Assembly (NCBI GenBank): GCA_034401795.1
Contig: CM067373.1
Location: 85,290,521 to 85,354,520, forward strand
Direction: 5' to 3'
Length of the DNA stretch: 64,000 nt
Source of the DNA: Chaetoderma sp. LZ-2023a
Lineage: Eukaryota; Mollusca; Caudofoveata; Chaetodermatida; Chaetodermatidae
Part shown: in pieces, positions 23,818 through 35,825 of the stretch
Position numbering within the stretch: position 1 is the stretch's first letter
Layout: the number at the start of each line of letters is the position of its first letter
Position numbers and translations under genes: made by a program
Notes under the pieces: model-generated
Database searches by the model: none
The model's input: only the letters and a program-made list of their open reading frames with translations
What the model was told of the DNA's origin: nothing

Positions 23818-25400
23818 CATTGTGTTGAAGGCTCGTGACATACCAGTGCACATTTTGCGGAATTCCCAGGGCTTGGACATGACTACTAACCCAAGCATAC
23901 GTTGAGCCCATACCATTTCTGCACAGTTGCGTCCACGTTTAAAGCCACTTTGACATGATCCGGTGAAGTCAGCGATCTTGTCTCGGATGCGCATAGAGTA
24001 ACATTGGATAGGATTTTTCGTATGCTGTTGATGAGCTCCATGGGCCATGGCTGGGGGCTAGATGGCTTTTTGGGCTTGGGAAGCGCTATAAGGGTGCCTT
24101 GGCCTACAGAATCGATGGGATGCTGGTACATAAAAGCTGAATTGATTAGGTGCGTGATAGGCTTTGAGATAATGTCACTTACGCACTTTTCAGGAATTTG
24201 AGAGCGTTCTCAACTTCTGCTGTACTAATTGGTGTTAGTACTGGCCTGAGGTCTCCTGAGAACGGGTGCAATGCCTCATCGTCGTGGTCAGTGAACTATT
24301 CCTTGAACCATTCTCGAATCGCCTCAGCTTCTCCCTGGTCAGTTTCGATAAAGCGTCCATCAGATTTGTGTACAGTGAGTGGTGGTGTGAAGTGCGTAAC
24401 TCTCAAGGCGCTGGCTGCCAGAAACAATTTGCAGCAGTCATCTGTGGCAGTAATTTCATCTGTTAGGGAGTCTGCTTATTAAATACCAAGATCTTTTAAG
24501 CATTCGGTGATGTAGCACAGAATGCTTTTGCGTTCCTTGCATACCTTTGTGCGGTCTTCACATTGACCCCTTTGCGAGATGCGCAGCCGTAACGCTTTCT
24601 GCTCTGCTGATAGTTTTACTACTACATGTTATTAGTATACCTAGTTCGGTTGTTTTTGCGAACTCATATGATGCTGGTAGCTGATGATCCCATACACTTC
24701 AGTATTTTGGTTGGGGCTTCGATGGGATCAGACCTGACGTCAATGTTCGCTATCTCCGCTCCAAGGGGCTTTTTGTATGACATTTGAGTGCCAGTGTCGC
24801 TGATGAGCTTGGGTAGGTTGTATGTGACCTATGGTCAGAATTGAGGTCTGCACCTCCATAGGAACGAGCATCCAAAAGTACGGGTTTTGCTTCTGTTTTG
24901 CATAGTGTGAAGTCTAATTAGGTTGAAGACTGCTGTTATAGCCTTAAGGCCTTTCGGGCTATGCGATCAGCAATGTGTCCTTTCCATGTTATCATGGCAC
25001 GAGTGTTTAAAAGTCGTATTTGTAGCAAATAGGCCATTGGAACTAAGGAATACCACCAGTGCATCTCCATTGCTGTTGCGTATGTACTCGTCTTATGATC
25101 CCATGCATAAACCAAATCCTGAATTTTTGTCCGCATTGCCGGGTTTACCTAGTTTGAAGTTAAAATCTCCACACACCAACAGTTGCCATCTGGCTGGGAT
25201 TCTAATGGCGGAGCTCAATTCTGCATAGAAGAAATCTAATATTGCTGGATTCGCTTTGGCTTTTTCGGTGGTTGGGCCATATGCGTTGACTATGTGATAC
25301 TTAATAGTGGTGCATTTTCGCGTTGGTATAGCTAGGTTTATGAATGCAACGCGATCACTGACGCGTCCAAAATTAATAACAGGGAATCATAATGTAGGCT
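23818..25400 (-). mobile_element. Non-LTR retrotransposon (LINE) copy 2, truncated and decayed
   Basis: From 25400 down on the minus strand: AP-endonuclease segments YHIVNAYGPTTEKAKANP and WQLLVCGDFNFKLGKPGN, the domain end GGADLNSDH, the linker shared with copy 1, then RT fragments WPMELINSIRKILSNV, IADFTGSCQSGFKRGRNC and SRAFNTM where it breaks off at the dispersed repeat. It retains RT parts that copy 1 has lost. Stops and shifts are frequent. Confidence 0.85.
24936..25400 (-). pseudogene. LINE AP-type endonuclease relic
   Basis: The motifs NAYGPTTEKAKANP and CGDFNFKLGKPGN correspond to the central and catalytic-aspartate regions of APE endonucleases (GDFN box), which nick the target DNA. 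The final SDH box lies further on, near 24850. The frame is broken by stops around 25110. Confidence 0.75.
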
Positions 25401-25549
25401 AATCGTAATATGTGCATACACCGGGAACTGATTGCGTTTCCCCGGGATGATTGGCACTGTAATAGTGCATAAGACATGTTTACATGCCGCCAAAGAACGA
25501 TATTCTCTTTACTAGGCTAATCAACTGCCAATAGATTTCCTCATGCTAT

Positions 25550-25660
25550 GAATGAGGAGAAGATACAGCAGTGGTTAGGGTACTGGTGCTCATGGCCTGC
25601 ACACCGGGTTCGTGGCTCGGGATGTGACTATCTCGCCATGTTTGAAATCATAGGATATCG
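25550..25660 (+). mobile_element. tRNA-derived SINE remnant (possible)
   Basis: CAGTGGTTAGGGTACTGGTG resembles an A box and ACCGGGTTCGTGGCTC, about 38 bp later, resembles a B box of polymerase III promoters. No acceptor-stem pairing, so it is not a functional tRNA. Confidence 0.35.
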
Positions 25661-25756
25661 AAAATAGAAATCCTATATAATCTAACCAAACGAATGTCCT
25701 AAATAAATCTCGTTTACCAATGTGGTGTAAAAGCAGCCATACTACTAGACCTAAGC

Positions 25757-26000
25757 TGTTGCATATTTGGAAATTAATTTGTCTGGAATTTCTTGTTGCC
25801 CACGTCCACGCCAGGCATAATAGAGGAATCCATTTTTAGCTATTTTTTAAAGCTATTTTTAGCCTATTTCTAGGTTTCGAATCGATGTGTCACTTTGAAA
25901 CCTGAATTTCCATAATATATATACCTTGAAATTTAGATTCTATAGGCTGTTGAATATTTTGAAAGTAATTTGACTGGGAGCTGTTGCTACCAAAAAGATA
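25757..26000. mobile_element. Two half-copies of the palindromic MITE
   Basis: 25757-25802 and 25948-26000 each carry one arm (TTGAATATTTTGAAAGTAAT then TTGACTGGGAGCTGTTGCT) without the mirrored arm. Confidence 0.55.
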
Positions 26001-26307
26001 TTTTTAAAATTGGGATCCATCAAAGTCATGCAATTCCTACAATTGACGCACATTTCGATCTTTATGATGGAGAATGATACATCATTATGTTTAACTAATT
26101 GGCTAACTGGTTACGAATTTGAATTTGATACTTGATGGGCAGATCGGATCCAGCTTTTATTTAAATGCTTAAATTATGTAGCGTATGTGTGCACGAGGTG
26201 CTGGAGGGATCGATCTGAGCGTATGCAAATTTCAAGATTTTCAGGTGGATCTCACCTGTACCGCCACCACCACCACACCATACATGAAAGTCACACACAC
26301 ACACAAA

Positions 26308-26391
26308 CACCACCACCACCACCACCACAACCACCACCACCACCACCACCACCACCACCACCACCACCACCACCACCACCACCACCACCAG
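26308..26391 (+). repeat. (CAC)n microsatellite
   Basis: About 28 CAC units, preceded by a short (CA)n. It produces meaningless poly-His, poly-Pro and poly-Val frames. Confidence 0.98.
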
Positions 26392-26597
26392 CCCCTTGCT
26401 CGCCAGTTCCGCCAGCCTTTGTCACACTGAAAATCTACTATACTATTTTCAAATGTTTCTTTATTAATTACAGCAATCTTAGAGATTATATGTTATCCAT
26501 TTCGAGCTATGCACCGCCCATTTTCTACCTAAGCCCCTCCCATTTCTAACTAAACCCAGGCCACTTTATACACGTGTTGGAATCGGTTTGAAACTGA

Positions 26598-26755
26598 AGA
26601 ATATTTCGAAACTAATTTCACTGGGGGCTGCCTATAGTAGCAACATCTCCCAGTCAAATTATTTTCATAACCTGGGGGTGGGGTGGGGGGGGGGGGTGGG
26701 TTGATGTTGCCTATCTTAGCAACAGCCCCCTGTAAAATTTGTTTTAACATACTCA
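26598..26755. mobile_element. MITE pair around a G-rich insert
   Basis: One hairpin unit (26598-26672), a G-rich tract (26674-26702) and a second core with GATGTTGCCTATCTTAGCAACAGC. Same family as 29824-29906. Confidence 0.6.
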
Positions 26756-27050
26756 ACATAATCTTTAGTCATTAGTAGACATATAACTCGTACACTTTCG
26801 TGACGGACCCTTCGATTTTCTTGACGGAGGCACGGATCTATACCATTTTGTTTGTGACGTCAGCTAACATATGATGTATTTGCTTATGACGTCAGATACT
26901 TGTGCTTTTGATTGGATCCCTCAATTGCTCAGATTGTTGACTGGTTTATCATGCATTAAATAAAAGTTTTCTATGTTACTCCATGAGCCATCACACTGGC
27001 TGATGTTTTTAGATCCGGATCTAATCTTTGGTCAAGTTGTTGTTTTTTGT

Positions 27051-27070
27051 TGTCGTCGTCGTCGTCGTCT

Positions 27071-27101
<31 letters not shown>

Positions 27102-27102
27102 T
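27051..27102 (+). repeat. (GTC)n microsatellite
   Basis: About 17 GTC units with one TTC interruption. Confidence 0.97.
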
Positions 27103-28695
27103 TAATAAAGGCATCCACACGGCCCCACACTTATATGTTAAAATCAGCAGAATGTTTATTAAATAGTAAAGACATGCAATTCATACACTTTGCGGTCTAT
27201 TTAAGGCACACGACAGACCGAGATACGGCATTCATCACACATGTTGATTGTGATGTCAGCCTACATGGGACGTAATTGGTTATGACATCATACACCTGAG
27301 TGGCAGATCAAATCTATCCCAGCCTGGAGCCAAAGACTAATTTTATATAAAGACTGCCATCTTTGATATAAAATATCAGTGTTTGGTTCTGAGTAGATGA
27401 ACATATTGTTGATTAGGAAATAATACTTTCAAATGTTTTTGATTTCTGTGCCACCCATATCAGATATAGCTCTCATTATTTCTGAGATGAAATGTATTAA
27501 ACAGTTGTGCAAACAGTTGTGCATTGTATTATAACATGTACCAGGCAGGCCATGAAATAGCATCTTTCAATTAAATTGTTATCCAACTGTTCATGAGTTG
27601 CAGTCAAGCTTGTATTAAGAGGCCATCCATTTTAGAATAGAAGTCCTGGCTAAACCCTTTAGCACTCAGATTCTTAAAATTTATCACCAGAATGACTAGC
27701 TCGATAACATAGCCGTTACAGCGGGCAATTTTAGAGAATATTCTTTTCTTAGTCGGCATATGGACATTTTCGATGAGAAAATTGAAATTTCTTGAACAAA
27801 CTTGAGGCTTAAATTTTTAAGGCATGGTCTCTTATTAAATAGGGAGCCAAATCTACTGCTTAATTATATTTGCAAATTGAAGAAAGTGTAGATACCAGAT
27901 AGCCCTCTTATTGGCACATCTGAAGGCGTAATGTGAATGATATATAGGGATTAAGCGCACGCTCAGAAGAAATTTAGGACTTTGTATGAGGTATATATGG
28001 AACATAAGTGTTCTCTATATATCTCTTGCAAAATCCTAGCTTTCTTTCAGGTAGCTGGTGACATTTTAAACCTAGCCCTTCAGATTATTTTCTCACATTT
28101 AGAAAAGTTAGGCTACCGGAAGCACACTCCAGGCAGATTATTTTGCAAAGGGAGAATTAAAAGTGTTGCTATAAAGCAGGTTATCGCTTAGTATAGGAAA
28201 GCTGATCAACACTTTTAAAATAATTTGACTGGATACTGTTGCTGCGTTAGAGGGTTACATGTTTTATTGAATATTATACATGTAAACAGGTGGACAATAA
28301 AGCAGATTTCACAGCAAGTTATTAATTAGTGTAATAAATATCTTAGCAGTACATTCTTGGGGCGAAGATCTTTTTAGATTGAAAATGATTACACTGAAAG
28401 TTATTTCTCAATTATTTTCAAACAGACATTCGTTATGATAAATTTTCTACTTTGTTGACTGATCTACTCCATTAAATGGTTAAGCACAGATTTGCATAGT
28501 TTAAATCCACAAAACGCCTTTAATTGATATGATACTATCATGCTGTTTTCTATTCATTTTCCCACAAAGAAACCAATACCACTCCTAAATGCATATGCCC
28601 TTACACACTAAATTCGCATTATGTCACAATCTTGCTTAATCGTCTTTTGCATTTACTTTCATTGCGAAATTCATGTTTAACCCTGAGAGCTTATT
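27103..28695. other. Intergenic, AT-rich
   Basis: No gene seen. One half-copy of the MITE at 28203-28246 (AATTTGACTGGATACTGTTGC). Confidence 0.45.
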
Positions 28696-28780
28696 TAACT
28701 ATTTTGAAATAAATTTTTCTGGAATCTGTTGCCGCCTATGACAGCAACAGTTTCCATTCAAATTAATGTAAAGATATTTC
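28696..28780. mobile_element. Palindromic MITE
   Basis: Arms ATTTTGAAATAAATTT and AAATTAATGTAAAGATATTTC around the core CTGTTGCCGCCTATGACAGCAACAG. Confidence 0.65.
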
Positions 28781-29014
28781 GCAGCTTTCATGTATGGTTG
28801 CATTTAATCTACACATTCTCTTATAGCTAAGACTTTGTTGCTTCGAAAATTATTTGACAGAAATGAATTACTCCCACAGGAACCAATATTTAAATAGGCA
28901 AATTATTTTCAAATGTACATTCCTCATAAGATTTTCATTTTGTTTAGAAACGTATTCTATCACTGATGGGATACTTTAAATCCCATCTTTAACGCAACCA
29001 CACAGGAAAGCAGT

Positions 29015-29095
29015 TTAATATTTTGAAAATAATTTGACTGGAATATATTTCTGCCTGCAGCAACAGCTTCTAGATAAAATAATTTCAATATAAGC
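29015..29095. mobile_element. Palindromic MITE, degenerate
   Basis: Same family; core reduced to TTTCTGCCTGCAGCAACAGC. Confidence 0.5.
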
Positions 29096-29361
29096 AGCTG
29101 AATATGTTTATGTCATAAATATTAGTTGCATCATTTCTGTACATGTACATGTATCATAGAAAAGTTAAGCGCTGTTTAAACCAAGACGCCCACACCTGAA
29201 ATGTAATTTTATTGCTTCAACACCAGCCTGCTATTTTCTATTCATTCTCCCACAAATACCTGGTAGCTTACAATCACATCCTGGTGTATGCTTAACTACT
29301 TCAAACAATCATTTGATCCTATTGACAAACAGTTGTATACACAAATCTCTATGATGTTCTG

Positions 29362-29440
29362 GTGAATAATTTAAAACTAATTTGCTGGGAAGTTGTTTCT
29401 GCCTAAGGCAGCCCTGGCTTCAAATCAAATAGTCTTCACA
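29362..29440. mobile_element. Palindromic MITE, degenerate
   Basis: Same family; core GTTTCTGCCTAAGGCAGCCC. Confidence 0.45.
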
Positions 29441-29689
29441 TTATTTTGCCATTGTTCTATTTGCTTTGATTTTAGATCTATTGCTTAGTGGGAATTAACA
29501 TCTCATGTATGAACACGAGTTAACCCATTACATCATGATTTCAGTATGAAAAAGCAATATTGAAAATGGAACTTTTTTTAAAGATTACATTTAATATTGT
29601 TTGTTTTGATTATGATTTCACAAACTGACACACGTCATAGCTATTATATTAGCTATTATATTAACCCTTATCAACACCAACCTAAATAT

Positions 29690-29790
29690 AATGGACCTTT
29701 CCATTTTAGCTATGCCCCGCCCATCTCTAGCTAATCCCCACCCACACCCCGATCGTGTTGGGATCGATCGATCTCTGAACTCCCTGACTA
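29690..29790 (-). repeat. Dispersed repeat, GGGCGGGGCATAGCTAAAA family
   Basis: Minus-strand copy of the family at 3085-3175, including the GATCGATCGAT portion; it directly precedes a MITE. Confidence 0.75.
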
Positions 29791-29823
29791 TCAATTTCCA
29801 GAAAACTATAGAGGTAAGCTGTT

Positions 29824-29906
29824 GAATATTTTGAAACGAATTTGACTGGCCGCTGTTGCTGCCTATGGCAGCAACAGCGCCCAGTCAAACCAGTTTCAAA
29901 ATATTC
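29824..29906. mobile_element. Palindromic MITE, best-preserved copy
   Basis: Arms of about 41 bp, GAATATTTTGAAACGAATTT and its mirror, closing on the centre GCTGTTGCTGCCTA/TGGCAGCAACAGC. It can form a long hairpin. Confidence 0.8.
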
Positions 29907-30892
29907 CACAGCATGTTTATTAAATAGTAGCGACATACAATTTGTACAACGTGCCAGCCTATTAAGAGTTACAGACGGTCCGTATAGAATCATTTATGAC
30001 GTAATGATTTTGAGGTCATCTTACAAGCCATTTGATGCCATTATTCTGGAAAGTTCCATAGTTACAGGATCAGTAGAAGAAAGTCTGGTGTACGTTATCA
30101 ATCTTTTTGAAATCTGCAGCTGCCGTCACCAACAGTTGACAACAATTTTGTTTCCAGAATGCCCACCAGTTAACATATGAAATGGACTTGACTTTAGAAA
30201 GCTCTTATTTCAGTGGTCAAAGGGGGTGACTTTATTTTGCTTAGACAATCTTCTGTCTACATATATCCTATGAAAAGTATTTGAAAAAGCATTGTACACT
30301 ATTTGAAATTTGAAATACATTAGCAAATATATTTAAAAGCAAATGCAAATGCCAATGCTTGAAAAAAGGATTTAAATGCATTTAAATGCAAATGCCTTTG
30401 CATTAAACCCCATGTCTGATAAGAAAAACCAATATCTTAACGGATAAAAATTGTTTTATACCAATGCCAGATTGGCTTGAGCCTTGACCTTGTGGTGTCA
30501 AGATCCTTGTGCCCCATCCCCTTGCTAAAAGGAAGCACGTGCCTAAGTGTCGTCCCAATAGGGTGAAGCCATGCCGAGATATAAGACGATATGTCGAGCT
30601 AAACCAAAACCTTAACGAAGAGTGGACGCAGACAGACATACCAATGGACCGACCGACCGACCGACTAACCAAAAATAACTTCAACTCAGTACAAATTGAT
30701 AGTCGTTACATATTTATATACATGATACTCGAAATAAATGTAAATTGTTAGCTGAACACGCCAACACTACAACTGAACACGCCAACACGGTAAAATCCAA
30801 ATTGTTTTCAAATAAATTAGCAGACGCGTGATGTTGCCGCATTGCAGCAGCGCCTAAGGGCCGCATCATAGCTGTTGATGCCTCAACAGGTT
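29907..30892. other. Intergenic, no gene seen
   Basis: Contains short AAATGCAAATGCC-type repetition at 30335-30400, a (GACC)n patch at 30645-30662 and a doubled CTGAACACGCCAACAC at 30752-30790. No gene. Confidence 0.45.
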
Positions 30893-31160
30893 GGTCGAAT
30901 CCCTGATTTACCTCTGATGGTCCCAGCACAGCACATATTGAATATAGCATCATACGCACGGGTTGCACAGCATGCGGGTCGAAGCCCTGATTTACCTCTG
31001 ATGGTCCCAGCACAGCACATACTGAATATAGCATCATACGCACGGGTTGCACAGCATGCGGGTCGAAGCCCTGATTTACCTCTGATGGTCCCAGCACAGC
31101 ACATATTGAATATAGCATCGTAAGCACGGGTTGCACAGCATGCAGGTCTAAGCCCTGATC
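30893..31160 (+). repeat. 84-bp tandem repeat, 3.2 copies
   Basis: Units start at 30893, 30977, 31061 and 31145 with GGTCGAAGCCCTGATTTACC. As 84 is a multiple of three, both strands stay open and show a 28-codon repeat, but there is no other sign of a gene. Confidence 0.95.
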
Positions 31161-31425
31161 TAAAGGAATAAAAACACGGAATTGGTGATGGGATTTTACT
31201 TATGTGTTATTTAAGTTCCACTCATGACTCATTTCGTTATCATTGCTATGAATTCGCATCGATTGTAAACAATGATGGTGGTTCACATTAATATTCCTCT
31301 AGCGTAGGTAACTGGGTTCTTGGCCCGGCATTGGTCCAGTACGGGACCAGTAATCGGACTTATTATAGTGATATAGAGGTTCTCGAAATTCTTGTCCTAC
31401 CGCATCAACGTTATCCAGCTCATAT

Positions 31426-31477
31426 AGTAAGATCTCAGTTGGGACTCGGTAAAATTCGTTCAAACTGAGATCTTACT
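31426..31477. repeat. Perfect 15-bp stem-loop
   Basis: AGTAAGATCTCAGTT and AACTGAGATCTTACT flank a 22-nt spacer. Not linked to a gene. It could be the end of a small fold-back element. Confidence 0.7.
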
Positions 31478-31835
31478 AAACTTATGTGAACATTTTATAG
31501 TGAGATTCTATTTATCACATATTTATCACATAAACTATTATGTCTAATTTTGGGAGCATAGAGATTCTTGTTACCATTTTAGGCCACAATACATTATTTA
31601 ATTACTGAGAGCTTTGACCAAATGCACAACACGATATGATAACAAACGGACCGCTCTATTAATTTAGATTTGAAATTGATGAATCCAATCTGTCACACTA
31701 GTATATGGTGTCATAGTCAATTATGTCTGATGTCGGCTGAAGTCACAATCAAAATACGTATCTAAATCTGCGATGGACTCTTAAAAATCCGTCAAGGGTA
31801 CGAATTGTAGGTTTTTCCAATTTAATAAACAGTAA

Positions 31836-31995
31836 TTTGAATATTTTGAAACTAATTCGACTGGGTGCTGTTGCTGCACCTTATTTATATAGTTACCATG
31901 ACATTGTGATTCTGGGAATTCAGGGTTCGCTCGATGCCAAGACGGCCAGAGCGTGGGCGGAGGTTAGCTACAAATGAGCGGGGCATAGCTAAAAG
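31836..31995 (+). repeat. MITE half-copy followed by the GGGCGGGGCATAGCT repeat
   Basis: 31836-31880 is one MITE arm; 31925-31995 is another copy of the dispersed repeat, in the order also seen near 29690-29906 but opposite. Confidence 0.6.
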
Positions 31996-32160
31996 TGATT
32001 TCATCCGTTGGACTTTTTTCGAGGTTTTTATTAAAATGGAGCAGCATATTTCATTTTACATCATTTTCGCAGTAATAAAATAAGTCTAAATAACTTTACA
32101 AAAATATTCGTACACAATACGGATGAAGTGGCTAAGAAACACGAGAACCTGAAAGCCACT

Positions 32161-32700
32161 ATGATCAGTTGGAGTTCACCCCAGGCATCTGAATGAGATG
32201 GCGGAGGTCTTAAGCAAGCCACTGGAAATAATAATCTTTAATACGCCACGCGAATGTAGAAAGGTCCCCAGAAGATTGGAAAGCAGCTAAAGTAGTTACA
32301 ATATTCAAGAAGGGGTCCAGAAAAATTACAAGCAACAACATACTCGTAAGCCTATCCTGGATCTTGTGAAAACGGCGAGAAACAAGAGTAAGAGATCACA
32401 TTATGTACTATATGACGAGAAACCACATGCCCAATGACAGACAGTATGGGTTCAGTGCGGGTAGATTGACGACACTGCAGCCACTAAAAGCGATAGCGAA
32501 ATGGACAGGAAATCTGGATGATAACGTGGATGTGATCTACTCAGACTTCAAAGGCGTTTGCTACAGTACCGCATACACGTCTCACCAGAGAGTTTATAGA
32601 ATTCGGAATAACTGGGAGAGTACACACATAGACAGCGCTACTCCTACTCAAGCGCAGGCAGAGGGTAATAGTGAACAACTCCGCAGGGGTATGGTGTAGG
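32161..32700 (+). pseudogene. Reverse transcriptase fragment of a second LINE family
   Basis: In shifting frames: MAEVLSKPLEIIIFN, then VPRRLES, then an open frame from 32403 with YYMTRNHMPNDRQYGFSAGR and KWTGNLDDNVDVIYSDFKG. These are the fingers and motif A of CR1-like LINE reverse transcriptases, where YSDFKG stands for the catalytic DF(Q/K)KAFD motif, partly lost. The fragment ends before the YADD box. It is a different family from the copies at 4.3 and 24 kb. Confidence 0.8.
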
Positions 32701-33464
32701 CTGTTGGCGCTTAAGGGGTGGTTGCTCACGCTTTAAGCAAAGAAAAATAATGTTACCGTTTTTTCAATTCTACAATTCTTCAATTTTAAAATCAACCATA
32801 ACATTTTAACTTGGCAGCAAACTAAGTACGCTCTTTTACAACTCAGAATCGCGGAAATCAATTCTAATACATTAGAATTTATACAATTTCTGTGTGCAAT
32901 ATAATGGCAGCGTGACAAATTGTAGCGAGCTATCCGTACTCCTATCATTTTGTGAGGAGAACTTTTACAAATGATAGATATGGGGCGGTCCCATTAACGG
33001 TTAAAACAGTAGCAACCCAGTGAAATACACGCAAACAACTGACAAAATAATATAACTGTGCTATAACTTGTATTTATAAAAACCTATTGCATCTATCACA
33101 TTCATGGAAAAAAGGTTATGACGACGCGCTGAGATAACAGATTCTTCACTCGTCAATATTGCGTCATATGCTATTAAATATCCAAAATTAGTTTTACACT
33201 ATATTTTCATGGAGGAAAAAATACAGGCATTACTTATTCGGTGCCTTTTCTGACACAGTTTACTACCAATCCTGGCAATCGCTTTAATTTTTGGTTAGGC
33301 TAATGATTGTTTAATTTGGAAGTATTTGTATCAAAAACATCTATTTAGTATGCCCTCAAAATCTTCTTGGCTTATAACGTGAATATTTTGGAATGGATGG
33401 CTGAGGAATCTGGCCACGAGCGCAACCTATTTTTCCTAAGAAGCATGAACTTGGCCAGTCTATT

Positions 33465-33565
33465 AATTGCATAGCATCTCGCGCTTAGATGCTGCTGGGG
33501 CTCGAACTCTCGCGCCGCCGACTTCTGATGGGCCGAGGGTGCTTTTACGACACTGACCATCATTT
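33465..33565 (-). mobile_element. tRNA-derived SINE remnant (possible)
   Basis: Minus strand shows TGGTCAGTGTCGTAAAAGCA then GAGAGTTCGAGCCCC about 40 bp later, spaced like A and B boxes. No full cloverleaf. Confidence 0.35.
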
Positions 33566-35752
33566 GTCAAGAGATAATGAGATACAGAGCCAACTTGTAT
33601 AAAAGGAACTGATTCTGCCAGAAACAACACGAAGAGATGACCACCGTTAGATTTAGCAGTGACGATTCCACAGCGACTCCAGTCGATGGTCTTCTTGTTC
33701 CCACTCCACTATGGCACCGCCAGTGAGACCGCATCACTGAAGTTTTCCACTGATCGCTCGCCGATCCTCTGCAGATTTTGGACAGCAGCTAAGCGGGCAA
33801 ATTAGCATCTCAAAATAGTCCCCCCCCTCCTCTGCGAATGCGATGCCTCTCGCTGTCTCACTCAATACCTTGTGCACGAAACTTTGCACTTCCACAAATA
33901 AAGAAGACTGAACTGTGTGACCTTTACCTACAAACCTGCATAGGCCCGCCTTCTGTAAACTCTTGTGACCGCATTTGGACCTCTTTTGTCATTTGCCTCC
34001 CATAGAAGAAGAATGAAATCTGATCTCGGTACTCGTGTTCAACCGAGTTCCACCTCCCGGTTCCCTCATGCTCACTCTGTGCCTCAGACTGAAACACTTT
34101 GTGACAAAATATCCTGTGGAGCTACGCTTTTATGTATCGAGCTGAAGAGGGTAATGCCTGCGCTCGAAACTTGTTCAGCACTTTCTTCTGCCTCCAAAAC
34201 TCTGTTCGGCTGCGCCTGTTTTGAGGAACTGTACAAACTATTCCACTAGGAATCATGCGATCATCTCTGCGGCATTGTGATCTCGGACTGCCGAGGACTA
34301 AATCACAACGTGTCATTGTGCCTTGGGAATATACCTACAAAGGCTTGTTCAAAGCCAACAGCATTCGCAATAGCAAAACCTAGACCTCGTGTCTTCGTGG
34401 AAAAACTGTGATACACATTCTTGCCTCCTCTCACAGTGCTCTTCACTGAGCGAACTCTCAATTTCATCCTTCCTTTTGCAACTTACTCCTGCTCTAAATT
34501 ACTCTAAGAGATCACCTGTGTTTGTCGGCAAATTCAGACAATGATCGCTTGCCGTGAAAACTTATACTAGCGGTGTATGTGGTATTGCTGTGATATCTAT
34601 CAGGATGTCTGCCGTAGCCACCAAATTTTTTGCTGACGTCCTGCTGCACATCGCTCAGTCCGCATGAAGAAATATAATAGAGCTGCAAACAAAGATACAC
34701 ATTTCCGCAAAAGGGCATTCCTTTAAGAGGTCCACCGCACTGCACTTGGAACTTTCCCTAAAACGAAGGTCGCTGGCAGACCATTTTAACTGCCCTCCCT
34801 GCAGCTTTGGCCAATGACAGCAATAACAGACATATGCCACAGACATCATGATCAAGTTCGTTCTAGTAGGCCTTGGGGCTCATAGAGGAGCAAAAAAGGA
34901 CAGTTGAACCTCCAGTTCGCCGCATCCCTCAGCTCGCCTTTCTCCGCTCCTCTTCGAGTGCTGTTTCGCTGTTTCCATTGCAAATGACCTTAATGCTGTG
35001 CCTCATTCATGGTGTTAGGACTGCTCTCTGCAGACGTATTCTATTCACGTAATGCGCTTCCTTCACACACTTACCCTTTTACAGATCTAGCTACCCCCTT
35101 TTCTCCTTTTCGATTAGAGAAGATGTTGCTGCTTAACATATCGCAACAGTCGCCAGATTTAGGCGCACCCGTGAAGAAATCTCACCATGGCACGATCTTC
35201 TCTGCTGACCATTTACACCATTTTTCCTTTTGAGCGCATGGCCAGTAGCATGGCTAAAACTACTTAATTACTCAATTCTGCGATTATCGCCCTTCGATTT
35301 GGGGACTGAAACAGATAACCGTCGGGTCACCCATAATCCTTTTCGAATCGACCTCCCCATTCTCAGACACAGATCACTGTGGTGCCCAGACTCGAAAGAG
35401 ATTCCCTTAACTCGTTCCTCTTAGGTATACGAGTCGGCTGCAGTGTTGCAAACTCGGTAAGGTTGTCCTTGGACTCTGTAAAGCCTTTCTTGACGCTGTT
35501 CAAGGCGGTCTTCAATTCTGAGCAGAAGACTCGCCTGATTTATAGAGGGTAGAGGCACTCACATAATCTAACCATTAGAGTATATTCTCCGGCCGTTAGA
35601 AGGCCTTAACCACAAACAAATATTTCTCTCTAAACTACTGCCTCATGCAGGAGCACCTAAAGATAACGTTAGGCACACCCAGAAGGACCAACTCAGGACA
35701 GCTCCAGAGAATATCAGCAACAACCAAACATCAAGTAAAGATTCCAAAGCAC

Positions 35753-35760
35753 CACACACA

Positions 35761-35800
<40 letters not shown>

Positions 35801-35825
35801 GGCACGCACGCACGCACGCACACAA
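35753..35825 (+). repeat. (ACGC)n microsatellite
   Basis: About 16 ACGC units with one AGGC interruption. Confidence 0.97.

Noticed and set aside
26161-26549. Poly-Val, poly-His and poly-Pro frames
   Set aside because: They are translations of the (CAC)n microsatellite.
30875-31136. Repeat-protein frames on both strands
   Set aside because: Produced by the 84-bp tandem unit; strand-symmetric and unsupported.
30893-31160. CRISPR-like array
   Set aside because: Units are contiguous copies without unique spacers, and the DNA is eukaryotic.
33465-33565. Functional tRNA gene
   Set aside because: A- and B-box-like motifs occur but no acceptor or anticodon stem pairs. Kept only as a possible SINE remnant.
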